From Akkermansiaceae bacterium UBA2381 (GTDB taxonomy: Bacteria; Verrucomicrobiota; Verrucomicrobiia; Verrucomicrobiales; DEV007), in assembly GCA_002344215.1 (NCBI GenBank), contig DDSV01000058.1, positions 78,157-142,156 of the forward strand: DNA of 64,000 nucleotides, written 5' to 3'. Below are positions 36,925-46,306 of this stretch, piece by piece (the first letter of the stretch is position 1; the number at the start of each line of letters is the position of its first letter). The notes beneath the pieces are model-generated. The model ran no database searches and was not told the DNA's origin. It saw nothing but the letters and a program-made list of their open reading frames with translations. The position numbers and the translations under genes were made by a program.

Positions 36925-37734
36925 ATGACCCAGGAAAATCGCATTGATCAACGTTTCGCCGCCCTTAAGACTGAGGGAAAGACGGCTTTTGTCGCCTACA
37001 TCTGCGCCGGAGATCCCGATATGGATCGCTCGCTCGAAATCATGTTCGCACTGGAGCGATCCGGGGCGGACGTCATTGAGCTGGGGGTTCCCTTCTCTGA
37101 TCCCATGGCGGACGGTATCGTCAACCAAATGGCCGCCCACCGCGCCCTCGAATCCGGGGCCACCACCAAGGGGGTTCTTGATCTGATTCGCCGTTTCCGG
37201 GAAAAATCGGAGATCCCGGTCGTTCTCTTCACCTATCTGAATCCGATCTACAGCTACGGATTCACCCGCTTTCATGAAGACGCTGCCGCGGCCGGAGCCG
37301 ATGGAATCCTCCTTCTCGATTTGCCGCCGGAGGAAGCCGCCATCAACAAGGAACTGATTGAGAGCAGCCGCCTCCGTCACATCCGACTCATCGCTCCCAC
37401 GACACCGGCAGAGCGAATTCCGCAACTTGCGGCCGCAAGCGAGGGATTCATTTACTACGTTTCAAGAGAAGGAGTAACCGGCGCACAGACCTCTCTCGCC
37501 GAGGGAATCGGCGAGAATGTGGCGGCGATCAAAGCGCATACCACCGTCCCTGTGGCAGTCGGATTCGGAATCTCAACCCCCGCACAGGCCGCAGAGGTGG
37601 CAGCTTCCGCCGACGGGGTGGTCGTTGGCAGTGCAATCGTGCGCCAGATCGAAGAATATGGCGCCTCTGCCGACGTCGCGGACCGGGTCGAGAGCTTCGT
37701 CAAACCGCTTGTCGACGCCGTCAAGTCGGTCTAA
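36925..37734 (+). CDS. trpA: Tryptophan synthase alpha chain
   Basis: A 269-residue TrpA with the catalytic pair E52 and D63 in ELGVPFSDPMADG. AYICAGDP, VLFTYLNPIYSYG and FIYYVSREGVTGAQ (the flexible loop 6 part) are standard. It splits indole-glycerol phosphate to indole and glyceraldehyde-3-phosphate in the cytoplasm. The beta chain and other trp genes are absent; instead it heads a lysine-pathway run (dapF, dapA, dapB). The 26-base gap to dapF suggests one transcript. Confidence 0.97.
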   Translation: MTQENRIDQRFAALKTEGKTAFVAYICAGDPDMDRSLEIMFALERSGADVIELGVPFSDPMADGIVNQMAAHRALESGATTKGVLDLIRRFREKSEIPVVLFTYLNPIYSYGFTRFHEDAAAAGADGILLLDLPPEEAAINKELIESSRLRHIRLIAPTTPAERIPQLAAASEGFIYYVSREGVTGAQTSLAEGIGENVAAIKAHTTVPVAVGFGISTPAQAAEVAASADGVVVGSAIVRQIEEYGASADVADRVESFVKPLVDAVKSV

Positions 37735-37760
37735 GCTCCCCTTCGCCAAATCGGCAGCAA

Positions 37761-38576
37761 GTGATGGTCAATTTCTGGAAAATGAACGGTGCCGGGAACG
37801 ACTTTGTCGTTCTCGATAATCGTGATAACTCATTGGATCTTTCGGGAGATCAAATCGCCCGCTTATGCCAGCGGCAACGCGGCATCGGTGCGGACGGACT
37901 CCTTGCCGTCGAGCCCGCTCAGAATGGAGCCGACTATCGGATGCGTTATTACAATGCCGACGGAGGTGAAGCAGAAATGTGTGGAAACGGAGCACGTTGT
38001 TTTGCCCGCTTTGTGAATCGGCTTGAGGGCGGACAACTCACCTCGACCCGTTTCGAGACGATCGCCGGCACGATTGAAGCCGAGTTCTTCGGCGATCAGG
38101 TCCGCATTCAGTTGAGCACCCCGCACAGCCTGACACTTAACGAAACCCTCGAACTGGATGGAGTTCCTCATCTGGTTCATTCGGTTAACACCGGCGTCCC
38201 GCACGCGGTAGTTTTTGTCGACGAACTTGCCTCCGTCGATGTGAAACGCTTCGGTGCCGCGACTCGCTACCACAGCCATTTCGCGCCGAAGGGCACCAAT
38301 GCCAACTTTGTTCAGGTGTTGGGAGACAGTCACATTGCCATTCGCACCTATGAGCGCGGCGTCGAGGATGAAACCCTCGCCTGCGGCACCGGAATGGTTG
38401 CCTGTGCGATCATCCACCATGAACTCAACGGAGCTTCCTCACCGGTTCGCGTCCAAGTGGCCGGTGGTGATACTCTTGAGATAGGCTTTATTAAATCGGC
38501 ACAAGGCACTTACGAAAAGGTAACCCTCCTCGGACCTGCCGATTTTACCTTCTCAGGAACCCTGTCCGATCTTTAG
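37761..38576 (+). CDS. dapF: Diaminopimelate epimerase
   Basis: A 271-residue DapF. GTG 37761 and ATG 37764 are adjacent possible starts. The two active-site cysteines are C74 in EMCGNGARC and C208 in ETLACGTGMVA (numbering from the GTG). MNGAGNDFVVLDN opens the protein as usual. It converts LL- to meso-diaminopimelate for lysine and peptidoglycan. Cytoplasmic; operon with trpA and dapA. Confidence 0.97.
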   Translation: MMVNFWKMNGAGNDFVVLDNRDNSLDLSGDQIARLCQRQRGIGADGLLAVEPAQNGADYRMRYYNADGGEAEMCGNGARCFARFVNRLEGGQLTSTRFETIAGTIEAEFFGDQVRIQLSTPHSLTLNETLELDGVPHLVHSVNTGVPHAVVFVDELASVDVKRFGAATRYHSHFAPKGTNANFVQVLGDSHIAIRTYERGVEDETLACGTGMVACAIIHHELNGASSPVRVQVAGGDTLEIGFIKSAQGTYEKVTLLGPADFTFSGTLSDL

Positions 38577-38603
38577 ATTCAACTCCCAGGAAAGCCACAT
38601 CCC

Positions 38604-39485
38604 ATGTTTGAAGGTGCCCATACTGCCCTCGTCACTCCGTTCAATGAAAAGGGGATGATTGATCCCGATGCCTACCGGAAGTTGATCGACAAGCAATTTG
38701 CCAACGGAATCAAAGGTATTGTTCCCGTGGGAACGACGGGGGAATCCGCCACACTCTCGACGGAAGAGCATCACCTCGTTATCGAGATGGCCGTCAAGCA
38801 AACCGCCGGCAGAGGTCTCGTTATTGCCGGAACAGGATCAAACTCGACCCGCGAAGCCATCGACCTTACTCAGGCGGCTGAACTCTCCGGAGCCGATGCC
38901 GCCCTGCTTGTCACTCCTTACTACAATAAACCCTCTCAGGAGGGCCTCTTTCAGCATTACCGGGCCATCGCCCAGTCCACTGAGCTGCCCCTCATGCTCT
39001 ACTCGATCCCGGGCCGCTGCCATATCCAGATCGAGGTTGAGACCATGGTCAGATTAGCCAGTGAGTTTCCCAACATCAGAGCGATCAAAGAAGCGGGTGG
39101 AGTCACCGAACGGGTTCGCCAACTTCGCGCCGCCCTGCCCCCTGAGTTCGAAATCCTCTCAGGTGACGATGTTTTGACCGTAGACTTCATGAAAGCCGGT
39201 GCCGTCGGAGTGGTTTCCGTCGCGTCCAATCTGATTCCCGGAGCAATGGCCGACCTGACCAGGGCGATGCTTGAAGGCCGTGTGGACGATGCGGAAGCAA
39301 TTCATGCCCGATATGCTGATCTTTTTGCGGCCTTCCTTAAACTTGACACCAATCCTGTTCCGATCAAAGCGGCTCTGGGACTTACAGGCGAATGCCGCCC
39401 CAAACTTCGGCTACCGATGGTCGAAATGAGTGTCGAAAAAGTGGAGGAACTCCGCTCGATCATGATCAATTTAGGGTTGATCTGA
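38604..39485 (+). CDS. dapA: 4-hydroxy-tetrahydrodipicolinate synthase
   Basis: A 293-residue DapA. Schiff-base Lys is K162 in RAIKEAGG; the Tyr of LMLYSIPGR is Y133; VPVGTTGESATL binds pyruvate. Related N-acetylneuraminate lyase is excluded mainly by the neighbours dapF and dapB. It condenses pyruvate with aspartate semialdehyde, the first committed step of lysine synthesis. AGGA lies 11 bases before the ATG. Confidence 0.96.
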   Translation: MFEGAHTALVTPFNEKGMIDPDAYRKLIDKQFANGIKGIVPVGTTGESATLSTEEHHLVIEMAVKQTAGRGLVIAGTGSNSTREAIDLTQAAELSGADAALLVTPYYNKPSQEGLFQHYRAIAQSTELPLMLYSIPGRCHIQIEVETMVRLASEFPNIRAIKEAGGVTERVRQLRAALPPEFEILSGDDVLTVDFMKAGAVGVVSVASNLIPGAMADLTRAMLEGRVDDAEAIHARYADLFAAFLKLDTNPVPIKAALGLTGECRPKLRLPMVEMSVEKVEELRSIMINLGLI

Positions 39486-39561
39486 TATACTCTGCCCGGA
39501 GGAACCATCCCGACTTCCCGCGGGCTTCTTCGAATTAATTACACCACCGTAGCCCACTGCC

Positions 39562-40302
39562 ATGTTAAATATTCTCATCACCGGATTCAGAGGCCGAATG
39601 GGGCAGGCCGTCGCCACCGCCGTCAGCGAGGATCAGGAGGCTCGGGTTGCTGCGGGAATAGATCTCGGAGATTCCCTCGAAGAAGCCCTAAAGAAATGCG
39701 ATACGGTGATCGACTTCACCCTCCCCTCGTTCACCAACGAACTCATTGAGGCCTGTGTCGAGGCCGAGATCCCGTTGATCATGGGAACGACCGGGCACGA
39801 TGCCAAACAGATCAAATTGATTGAGGACGCCTCAAAGACGATTCCTATCGTCCATGCCCCGAACTTCTCGGTTGGGGTCAACACACTCTTTTGGCTGACT
39901 CGCCGCACCGCGGAGATTCTTGGAGAAGGGTTCGATCTCGAAGTGGTGGAGATGCATCATCGCCACAAACTGGACGCTCCGAGCGGCACTGCCCGCCGCC
40001 TCGCTGAAATCCTTGCGGACGTGCGTGAACTCTCCTACGAAACTGATTGCCGCCACGGACGTCATGGTGATGTCGGCGCACGAACCGGAACCGAGATTGG
40101 CGTGCATGCCCTTCGCGGTGGTGACGTGGTCGGTGATCATACCGTCATTTATGCGGGCAATGGCGAACGGGTCGAACTGACCCATAAAGCTTCCAGCCGA
40201 CTCACCTTTGCCAATGGAGCGCTTCGTGCCGCGAAGTGGATCAGAAGTGAAGGGCTGAAGACCGGTCTTTTCGACATGCAGGATGTCCTTGGGCTCAAGT
40301 AG
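39562..40302 (+). CDS. dapB: 4-hydroxy-tetrahydrodipicolinate reductase
   Basis: A 246-residue DapB. The N-terminal nucleotide-binding motif is LITGFRGRMGQAVA (GxxGxxG). The catalytic segment EMHHRHKLDAPSGTA carries the conserved His, His and Lys. RHGDVGARTGTEIGVHALRGGDVVGDH matches the C-terminal domain. It reduces the product of DapA using NAD(P)H. It follows dapA after 76 bases and precedes folK by 11. Confidence 0.96.
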   Translation: MLNILITGFRGRMGQAVATAVSEDQEARVAAGIDLGDSLEEALKKCDTVIDFTLPSFTNELIEACVEAEIPLIMGTTGHDAKQIKLIEDASKTIPIVHAPNFSVGVNTLFWLTRRTAEILGEGFDLEVVEMHHRHKLDAPSGTARRLAEILADVRELSYETDCRHGRHGDVGARTGTEIGVHALRGGDVVGDHTVIYAGNGERVELTHKASSRLTFANGALRAAKWIRSEGLKTGLFDMQDVLGLK

Positions 40303-40313
40303 ACTTTCCCGAC

Positions 40314-40802
40314 ATGGCATTTGTCGGAATTAGCCTTGGATCGAATCTTGGTGCCCGCCTGAATCATCTTGGCAAGGCACTAGCCTGTCTTCGTGAAAGC
40401 GGAGAAATCTGTGTCTCAACGCATCTTCTCGTCTCTTCCGTCTATGAGACCGAACCGGTGGACTGCCCCCCCGGATCCGAATCTTTCTACAACGCCGTCA
40501 TCGAAATAGAGACCGGACTCGCCCCACTTGATCTCCTCCGAAAGACCCAGGAAATCGAGCGGACGCTCGGTCGGCCCGCCGAACGGGAAAGGAATGCTCC
40601 GCGAACCGTCGACCTTGACCTGCTCTACTACGATGACCTTGAGTTCGTCAATGCGGGACTCGTCCTGCCTCATCCCCGCATGTGGGAGCGGGCTTTCGTT
40701 CTTCTTCCCCTGTCTGAGATTCGCCCCGATCTCATCCCGGACGGATTCGATCTCGACGCAATGGCCCACGGGGTAAAGAAGCTTACGGCTTTTCCGACGT
40801 AA
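40314..40802 (+). CDS. folK: 6-hydroxymethyl-7,8-dihydropterin pyrophosphokinase
   Basis: A 162-residue HPPK. GISLGSNLG at the start, YETEPVDCP, RTVDLDLLYYDDL (metal Asp pair) and LPHPRMWERAFVLLPL are hallmark motifs. It transfers pyrophosphate from ATP to hydroxymethyl-dihydropterin in folate synthesis. It is the last gene of the trpA-dap run. Its 3' end overlaps the convergent beta-helix gene by 20 bases (40783-40802). Confidence 0.96.
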   Translation: MAFVGISLGSNLGARLNHLGKALACLRESGEICVSTHLLVSSVYETEPVDCPPGSESFYNAVIEIETGLAPLDLLRKTQEIERTLGRPAERERNAPRTVDLDLLYYDDLEFVNAGLVLPHPRMWERAFVLLPLSEIRPDLIPDGFDLDAMAHGVKKLTAFPT

Positions 40803-42096
40803 GGCCTTCCCACTCGCGGTTTACCACTCCACGGTTTCCGGGAGGAAATTGGTTTCCTTCGAAGATCAACCCCTTCGGCTCGTTCGGTCCTCCTTCGATG
40901 ATCACGGCATAGGAATAATGCGGCGGACCGACGCTATCGATGAGATTCCCCCTCACAAGAACATTCACGAGCGGCGGATCATCAGCCTGCTGTCCGGTCC
41001 CGAACTTAAAGGGAGAGCGCTCCTCTCCCCAGATCCATGCCGAGTCACCCTCGCCAAAACCAGAAATGATATTGTCCGAAACGATGGAGCCGCCATCACT
41101 GTTTGCCGTTTCCGGCTTTCCGGGCTCACCCGGAGTGGCCCCTGCGCCCGGCATCAGGCCAATCGCCCAGAGACAATTCCGATGAAATTGATTTCCAGTG
41201 ATCAGGACATTGCGTGAACCATGCATCGCCTTCATTCCCATGAAGGAATTCGTGATGAGGTTATTCGCCACAATGACCCGGTCACAATGCAGGTCAATCC
41301 CCTGGGCGGCGTTCTCGATGTGATTGCCGAGAATGCGGGTGAACTCTGACACGGACGGTGCCGTCACGATGAGACCCGATCCCTGCTGCCAGTTGTCGGT
41401 GTATTCCGCGTCCCAGGTTTGCTGATTGGTGACGATCCCCTTCTCCGGATTCTTCTTTGCAAACTCGCCAAGACGGTACTTCGCCTTTACCTCCGGGGTG
41501 GGGCGCAGATTCTCCTCCACAATGCGATTGCCCTCGATCAGGGTGCCGCTGCTGTAACTCACACTGACCCCGGTTCCGTCAGTGCAGTGAAAGGCATAAC
41601 CCCAGTCCGGACTTTGGGTGCGATCATCAATGCTCACCCGCATGTAGTTGCGTACAAGGCAGCGGCTCACCCGGGAGTCGCGGCATTCCCGCACGGTTAT
41701 TGCCCCTGCCGGACCGCGATTGTCGAGGACACGGACATTCTCGATCACCAGATCGCGGCAGGAGATCGCGATGATGCCCTCCTTACTAGTTTCCTGCTTT
41801 CCTTCAGGACGTGTCAGGGTCACATCCCGAATCTCCGCCCCGTTCGCGTTTTCGATCTCAACGATGGGATGCTCGGGATTCTCCTGAATGATGCGCCCCG
41901 GTCCGAAGAGACCCGAACGTTCGCCTCGAATTCGGATCTTCTCGCGAATAACATAGTCTCCCGCCGGGAGGAAAACCATTCGGTCAGGGTTTGCGTTCAG
42001 GGCATCCTGAATGCTTGAATAATCGGCCACGGAAAGGTCGACTCCGGAGACAACTCCGACGCTAAGAGACATGGCGATGAAAAGGATGTGCTTCAT
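40783..42096 (-). CDS. Secreted right-handed parallel beta-helix protein
   Basis: A 437-residue protein with signal peptide MKHILFIAMSLSVGVVSG. Repeats of pectate-lyase type are visible through the centre: REKIRIRGERSGLFG, VRVLDNRGPAGAITV, GNHIENAAQGIDLHC, VIVANNLITNSFMG and NVLITGNQFHRN. It likely binds or splits a polysaccharide in the periplasm or outside. No catalytic triad is certain. Its start overlaps the upstream gene stop by ATGA (42093-42096). It is the last gene of the LacI-linked operon. Confidence 0.85.
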   Translation of the reverse strand: MKHILFIAMSLSVGVVSGVDLSVADYSSIQDALNANPDRMVFLPAGDYVIREKIRIRGERSGLFGPGRIIQENPEHPIVEIENANGAEIRDVTLTRPEGKQETSKEGIIAISCRDLVIENVRVLDNRGPAGAITVRECRDSRVSRCLVRNYMRVSIDDRTQSPDWGYAFHCTDGTGVSVSYSSGTLIEGNRIVEENLRPTPEVKAKYRLGEFAKKNPEKGIVTNQQTWDAEYTDNWQQGSGLIVTAPSVSEFTRILGNHIENAAQGIDLHCDRVIVANNLITNSFMGMKAMHGSRNVLITGNQFHRNCLWAIGLMPGAGATPGEPGKPETANSDGGSIVSDNIISGFGEGDSAWIWGEERSPFKFGTGQQADDPPLVNVLVRGNLIDSVGPPHYSYAVIIEGGPNEPKGLIFEGNQFPPGNRGVVNREWEGLTSEKP

Positions 42097-43034
42097 TGTT
42101 GGGCCTCCCGCACAAGTGTTTTAAGATCGACGGTTTCGTTTGCCTGCGCCGAGTGCAGGATAACGTGGTGCTTCAAACGGTAAGTCTCTCCGGGCTTTAC
42201 TTCGATGCGACTCAAATCCCCCTGCTTCATGGCACTCCTCCCGAAGGGATTCGACACAAAAACTCCGTAGTCCCGATTGTGCCACCAGGAAGGTGCTGAG
42301 TTGGCCGCGTCCGGCACGATCATCACTCCCACCCTTTTCCCGTCGATCAGACCAGAGTAATCGCACCATGCCGCCGGCTGGCCCCAGGTGGCTTTTGCCG
42401 TCGTCGTCCCGAAACTGTTGGTGATAAGGCCCCCGCGCTTCTCCGTGAGTGGCGTGGCGACGCGCACCCCGAGACCCATCTCCTCCTGATCTCCGAAAAA
42501 GAATCCTTCAATCACCGGAGTCAACATGGCGTCCCAGACGATGCGCATTATACCCTGGTCGGGAATGAATTCGAATCGGTTCTCCATCATCGCGATTTCT
42601 CCTCCGTCACTCCCGATCAACGAACACTTGGTGGTAAAGGTAAGACGGTCACCCTGCCATTCAGGATCCTTCAAAAAACCCTCGTGATGGATTCGCCCCT
42701 TGTTCCTCCAAAAATCCTCCCCGGCAAGATTTCCGAAGCCAAGCCAGAGTCCCGGGTGCATTTCTGCATGATCCGTCGCATCGATACCCTCGACTGGTGG
42801 AAACGTGCGGGTGATCTGTGTCCCGTCCGGAGCTCTTAGGTTCGCAAAAAAAGGTCTCAGAATCACGGGGTGATCAAACCAGAATTCGCCAATGCAAACG
42901 CCGCCTCGAGACATCACGAGATGATCAGGTTTCATCTCGTTTGTGATCGCGGCATCAATCTCATCACCCGGTGAGAACATGCCGGAGAAAAACAAAAGAA
43001 TCGCCACGAGGGCGCATCGGGAAAGTGACCGCAT
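42093..43034 (-). CDS. DUF6807 (PmoA-like) protein
   Basis: A 313-residue exported protein of the DUF6807/PmoA-like family. Signature parts are GVCIGEFWFDHPVILRPFFANL, TDHAEMHPGLWLGFGNLAGEDFWRNKGRI and SWWHNRDYGVFVSNPF. Despite the historical name it has nothing to do with methane oxidation; the fold is beta-rich and probably carbohydrate-linked. The signal peptide is MRSLSRCALVAILLFFSGM. A LacI-like inverted repeat lies 32-42 bases upstream. The gene is coupled to the beta-helix gene by ATGA. Confidence 0.85.
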   Translation of the reverse strand: MRSLSRCALVAILLFFSGMFSPGDEIDAAITNEMKPDHLVMSRGGVCIGEFWFDHPVILRPFFANLRAPDGTQITRTFPPVEGIDATDHAEMHPGLWLGFGNLAGEDFWRNKGRIHHEGFLKDPEWQGDRLTFTTKCSLIGSDGGEIAMMENRFEFIPDQGIMRIVWDAMLTPVIEGFFFGDQEEMGLGVRVATPLTEKRGGLITNSFGTTTAKATWGQPAAWCDYSGLIDGKRVGVMIVPDAANSAPSWWHNRDYGVFVSNPFGRSAMKQGDLSRIEVKPGETYRLKHHVILHSAQANETVDLKTLVREAQQ

Positions 43035-43138
43035 CAGGGCATGAAAGCGCGAAATTCGACAAAGGGAAAGCGTTTCTCCCCATCCAGGAGAGCGCTTATG
43101 GAACGGGATCGCGCCCGGATCCCGGGAGAATCTAGGGA

Positions 43139-44281
43139 TTAAGGAACGTCCGGCAACCGGGCACTGACGTGTATGGCCTTGTCCCGGTTGTGGTCAAAAG
43201 CAAAATGCAGCCACTTCCTGTCTTCACTGACAAAACCATCAGGATAATTGAATCTCCCCTCGAGATCCCCGCGCAGGATGCGTTGGTAAGGCCATGTCTT
43301 CATCCCGTCAAAGCTGATCCAGAGAGCAAGCGGACTGCGGGTTTTCGAATTGGGATTGTGAAGCAGGGCAACCCTGTCGCCTCCGAGACCATAGAGGGTT
43401 GCCTTGGAACCAGGATTGGGAATGTTGGTTTTCGCGGCAAACTCGGGCCATGTCTTCCCGCCGTCGCTTGATTCGGCATAGTAGAGCACTCCACCGAGAC
43501 CATCCGCACGGATGATCATGGCAATGCGACCGTCGAGAAGTTCCACGATATTATTCTCGGACCAGCCATTGTATTTTACCTTGTCTGTGACCCGGATATT
43601 GCCATGCTCACTCCAGGTCACTCCACCGTCCCCGCTGATCAGCACTCCATTAACGGGATCGTGACGCGGCGCACCCACGTAATGCTGGAAGGGCAGTAAA
43701 AGTCGACCGTCCCGGGTGACGATGTGATTGCGAATGAAAGTGCGGTCATGGAGACGGCCGGGTGCCGGCTGCGGATCGCCCCAGGACCTGCAGGAGTCGT
43801 CGCTCACGGCAAGCCATTCTTTCCACCCTCCGAAGGTTCCGTCGTGGGTGGCGAAAAACAGGATGCATCGCCCTTCGTGCACCATCAATTCGGTTGGCAC
43901 GAGCGCAATGGTATCACCTTCACGAGGGAAGCCGAAGTGGATCTCCGTGCTCGAGGTCCAGTTCTTCCCTTCATCCACGCTCCTTGAAAGAAAAACGGCA
44001 TTCCGCGGATCGGGTTCCTTGTCCCCGCCCCCAAGCATCACATGAACCCACGAGCCATCAGGCATCAATCGCAAGGTCGTGTCGCAGGCAAGCTTGTCGG
44101 GACTCTTCCCTAGGAATATGGTGCTCGTGCGATCGTGCTTCGCGTCAAGGTTTCCCTTTTCGGTCCAGACCAGGTCGGCAGCGGGAGGCAAGAGAACCGA
44201 AACGGGCGGACGAACATCGTCGGCACGCCCGTAACCAAAGGCAAAGACAGTCAGCAGGGCAGGAAGCGTGGTAATCTTCAT
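43139..44281 (-). CDS. Sialidase-like (BNR/Asp-box) beta-propeller protein
   Basis: A 380-residue exported protein (signal MKITTLPALLTVFAFGYGRA). Asp-box type repeats include SVDEGKNWTSS, SGDGGVTWSEH, SSDGGKTWPEF and SFDGMKTWPYQ, giving a six-bladed sialidase propeller. FIRNHIVTRDGRLLLPFQHY is typical of the group. The catalytic Arg triad of true sialidases cannot be confirmed by eye. It is one of three related propellers in this operon. Gap of 66 bases to the upstream gene and 104 to the downstream one. Confidence 0.88.
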   Translation of the reverse strand: MKITTLPALLTVFAFGYGRADDVRPPVSVLLPPAADLVWTEKGNLDAKHDRTSTIFLGKSPDKLACDTTLRLMPDGSWVHVMLGGGDKEPDPRNAVFLSRSVDEGKNWTSSTEIHFGFPREGDTIALVPTELMVHEGRCILFFATHDGTFGGWKEWLAVSDDSCRSWGDPQPAPGRLHDRTFIRNHIVTRDGRLLLPFQHYVGAPRHDPVNGVLISGDGGVTWSEHGNIRVTDKVKYNGWSENNIVELLDGRIAMIIRADGLGGVLYYAESSDGGKTWPEFAAKTNIPNPGSKATLYGLGGDRVALLHNPNSKTRSPLALWISFDGMKTWPYQRILRGDLEGRFNYPDGFVSEDRKWLHFAFDHNRDKAIHVSARLPDVP

Positions 44282-44347
44282 CTGGAAGAAGCATGGCAGC
44301 CACTTTCACCAAATCCACTCCGCGACCACGGCGGCTTCACAAATAAA

Positions 44348-46306
44348 CTACTTCCCCTTCTTCTTCGCCTCCAGCATCCCCTTCACCCGCGCTTCCTCCT
44401 TCTCGAGAACCGCTCCTGTCACCGGCATCGGCTCAAAGGCGGGATCGGCGGTGATCTTCTCGGTCTCCGGAATTTTCCGCCAGCGGAGATTCCGGAACCA
44501 CACCTCCTGTCCATGATCCTGCAGCCAAAGATTACCGCCGCGCCCGGTGAGGTCGCCACCGCGGATGGCGAGTAGCTCCACATACCTGGCCCATTTCGGA
44601 TCGTTGTAGTCGAAGGAGATGACCCGCTCCTCGTTGAGCCAATGTTCGATCACCGTTCCCTGACAAATCACCCGTGCCGAGTTCCATTCACCCACCGGCT
44701 TCGTTGAGTCCTTCTTCGGAGCCATGCAGAAAAAGAGCGAAGCGGCGGCCTGTCTCGCGTTTTCACCGTAAGGACTGCCTGCATTGTCGAGCACCTGGTA
44801 CTCAACCTGACCGGGGCGGTAGTAAAGACCCGAATTGCAACCCGCTGAAACCTTCCACTCGAAGCGCAGTTCGAAATCGTCAGGAACCGTCGCGGCGGTA
44901 CAGGTCAGAGGCCCTCCCTCCTCCCTGCGATGAAAAGCATCATCCTGGATGACCCAGTTTCCGCTTTGCTCCCAGCCCTTGAATGTCTTTCCGTCATTCA
45001 GACGAACAAATCCTTCGCTCTTCTCAGCTTCAACTTCAGCTCTGGCGGCGGCCTCGACCTCGCGGGCGAGCGGACGACTGATGAGCATTTTAAGCTTCGA
45101 CTTCGGACCTTTCAGCTCTTTCGCGAGGATGTCCTCCTCGGTAAATCTCGCCATCAGGATCTCGCCCTCGGTGGAGCGGTTACGATCGTAGGAAATGTAG
45201 ATGGTCCCGTCGTCCGCCTGAAATCCATCGGGATAGGAAATGCCCTTGCGCTCATCCAGCATCAGACCGCCCTGCCATGTCCTGCCTTCATCCTCACTGA
45301 TCCAGGCGGTGAGTTGGCTGCGGCCGTCGTGAGTCTCAATCGTGGCCCCGTGCTTAATGAGAAGAATCTTTCCCGAAGAAAGGCGCCGAACATGAAAACG
45401 CGCCACCGGATGATGGATCGCCGAGGGTGTCGGCTCGGCCCAGGTTCTCCCGCCGTCGACGGAGACAGTTTCCATAAGCCCTTTACCGGTGCGGGCCAGC
45501 ATCCAAAGAGTCTCGTCCTTTCGCTCCACGATCATGTGCTCATGCCAATCGGGGTTCGGAAACGTCGCGGCTCCGCGTCGATCCCAGGTCGCGCCCTTGT
45601 CGCTTGAGACAAAGACATTGGCTCCGCGTAAGGGATCGAGTTCGGTAAAGCAGCCTTTGAAGACATCGAGGCCGCCGCGCTGATCGAGCGAAACGGGAAG
45701 CATCCATTCGCCGGATTTCAGGATGACAGGTTTGTTCAGGGTCACTCCATGCCAGATGCGCCGGGGAGCCGACCAGACCGGCTCATCGGCATCGGGATTT
45801 TCACAGAATGTCGCCCAGACGCCACCGCGTCCATCGAACATGTCCATGCTTTGATCAAAGATGAGCCAGAGACGTCCGAGCGGATCGGTCCAGAGATTGC
45901 CGACGAGGATGCTGCGCGGTCGCGGCAAATTTTTTGACTGCGCGTCGATGACGAGGCGGGGCTTCGACCAGGTCTCGCCGTCGTCGTCACTGGAATTCAC
46001 AACAAAGAAGGCTTCGGGGCTGTCTCCTCCGGCCACCCAGGCAGCCCAGAGCCGTCCTTTCGGAGTTCCCGCGATGCCGATGGTCATGCCATAGTCGAGC
46101 TGGTCATAGTCATACTTCGGCAGCGGCGAAGTATTGATCACCGGCGGGATGAGGGCAAGGTCGGCGACCTTTTCGAGGACTTCGATTTCAAAGGCACGGG
46201 CCTGATCGGGAGTCATGGCCGCAAAAGGAGCCTCGGGAGCCTCCTCCGCGTGAAGAAAGGGACTCCCTGACAAAACGGCAGCAATCAACAGATGGACGGG
46301 TTTCAT
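44348..46306 (-). CDS. Sialidase-like propeller fused to DUF1080 domain
   Basis: A 652-residue exported protein. Signal MKPVHLLIAAVLSGSPFLHA. Residues about 60-400 form a sialidase-like propeller with Asp-boxes SSDDDGETWSKP, SSDKGATWDRR, SVDGGRTWAEP and SEDEGRTWQGG. Residues about 430-620 are DUF1080 (3-keto-disaccharide hydrolase, concanavalin-like) with RLNDGKTFKGWEQSG and the final WLQDHGQEVWFRNLRWRKI. The propeller is closely related to the C-terminal module of the 1462-residue protein encoded upstream. The combination suggests a glycan-processing role outside the cytoplasm; true sialidase activity is unproven. Confidence 0.9.
   Translation of the reverse strand: MKPVHLLIAAVLSGSPFLHAEEAPEAPFAAMTPDQARAFEIEVLEKVADLALIPPVINTSPLPKYDYDQLDYGMTIGIAGTPKGRLWAAWVAGGDSPEAFFVVNSSDDDGETWSKPRLVIDAQSKNLPRPRSILVGNLWTDPLGRLWLIFDQSMDMFDGRGGVWATFCENPDADEPVWSAPRRIWHGVTLNKPVILKSGEWMLPVSLDQRGGLDVFKGCFTELDPLRGANVFVSSDKGATWDRRGAATFPNPDWHEHMIVERKDETLWMLARTGKGLMETVSVDGGRTWAEPTPSAIHHPVARFHVRRLSSGKILLIKHGATIETHDGRSQLTAWISEDEGRTWQGGLMLDERKGISYPDGFQADDGTIYISYDRNRSTEGEILMARFTEEDILAKELKGPKSKLKMLISRPLAREVEAAARAEVEAEKSEGFVRLNDGKTFKGWEQSGNWVIQDDAFHRREEGGPLTCTAATVPDDFELRFEWKVSAGCNSGLYYRPGQVEYQVLDNAGSPYGENARQAAASLFFCMAPKKDSTKPVGEWNSARVICQGTVIEHWLNEERVISFDYNDPKWARYVELLAIRGGDLTGRGGNLWLQDHGQEVWFRNLRWRKIPETEKITADPAFEPMPVTGAVLEKEEARVKGMLEAKKKGK

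Noticed and set aside
36247..37425. 392-codon minus-strand ORF
   Set aside because: Lies opposite the TlpA-like and trpA genes, which carry all catalytic motifs.
38604..39485. N-acetylneuraminate lyase (nanA) tied to the sialidase locus
   Set aside because: It lies in a plus-strand run with dapF and dapB and fits DapA; the sialidase operon is on the other strand with its own aldolase.
42093..43034. Methane monooxygenase subunit, as the name PmoA suggests
   Set aside because: The DUF6807/PmoA-like family name is historical; no membrane helices or copper-enzyme partners here.
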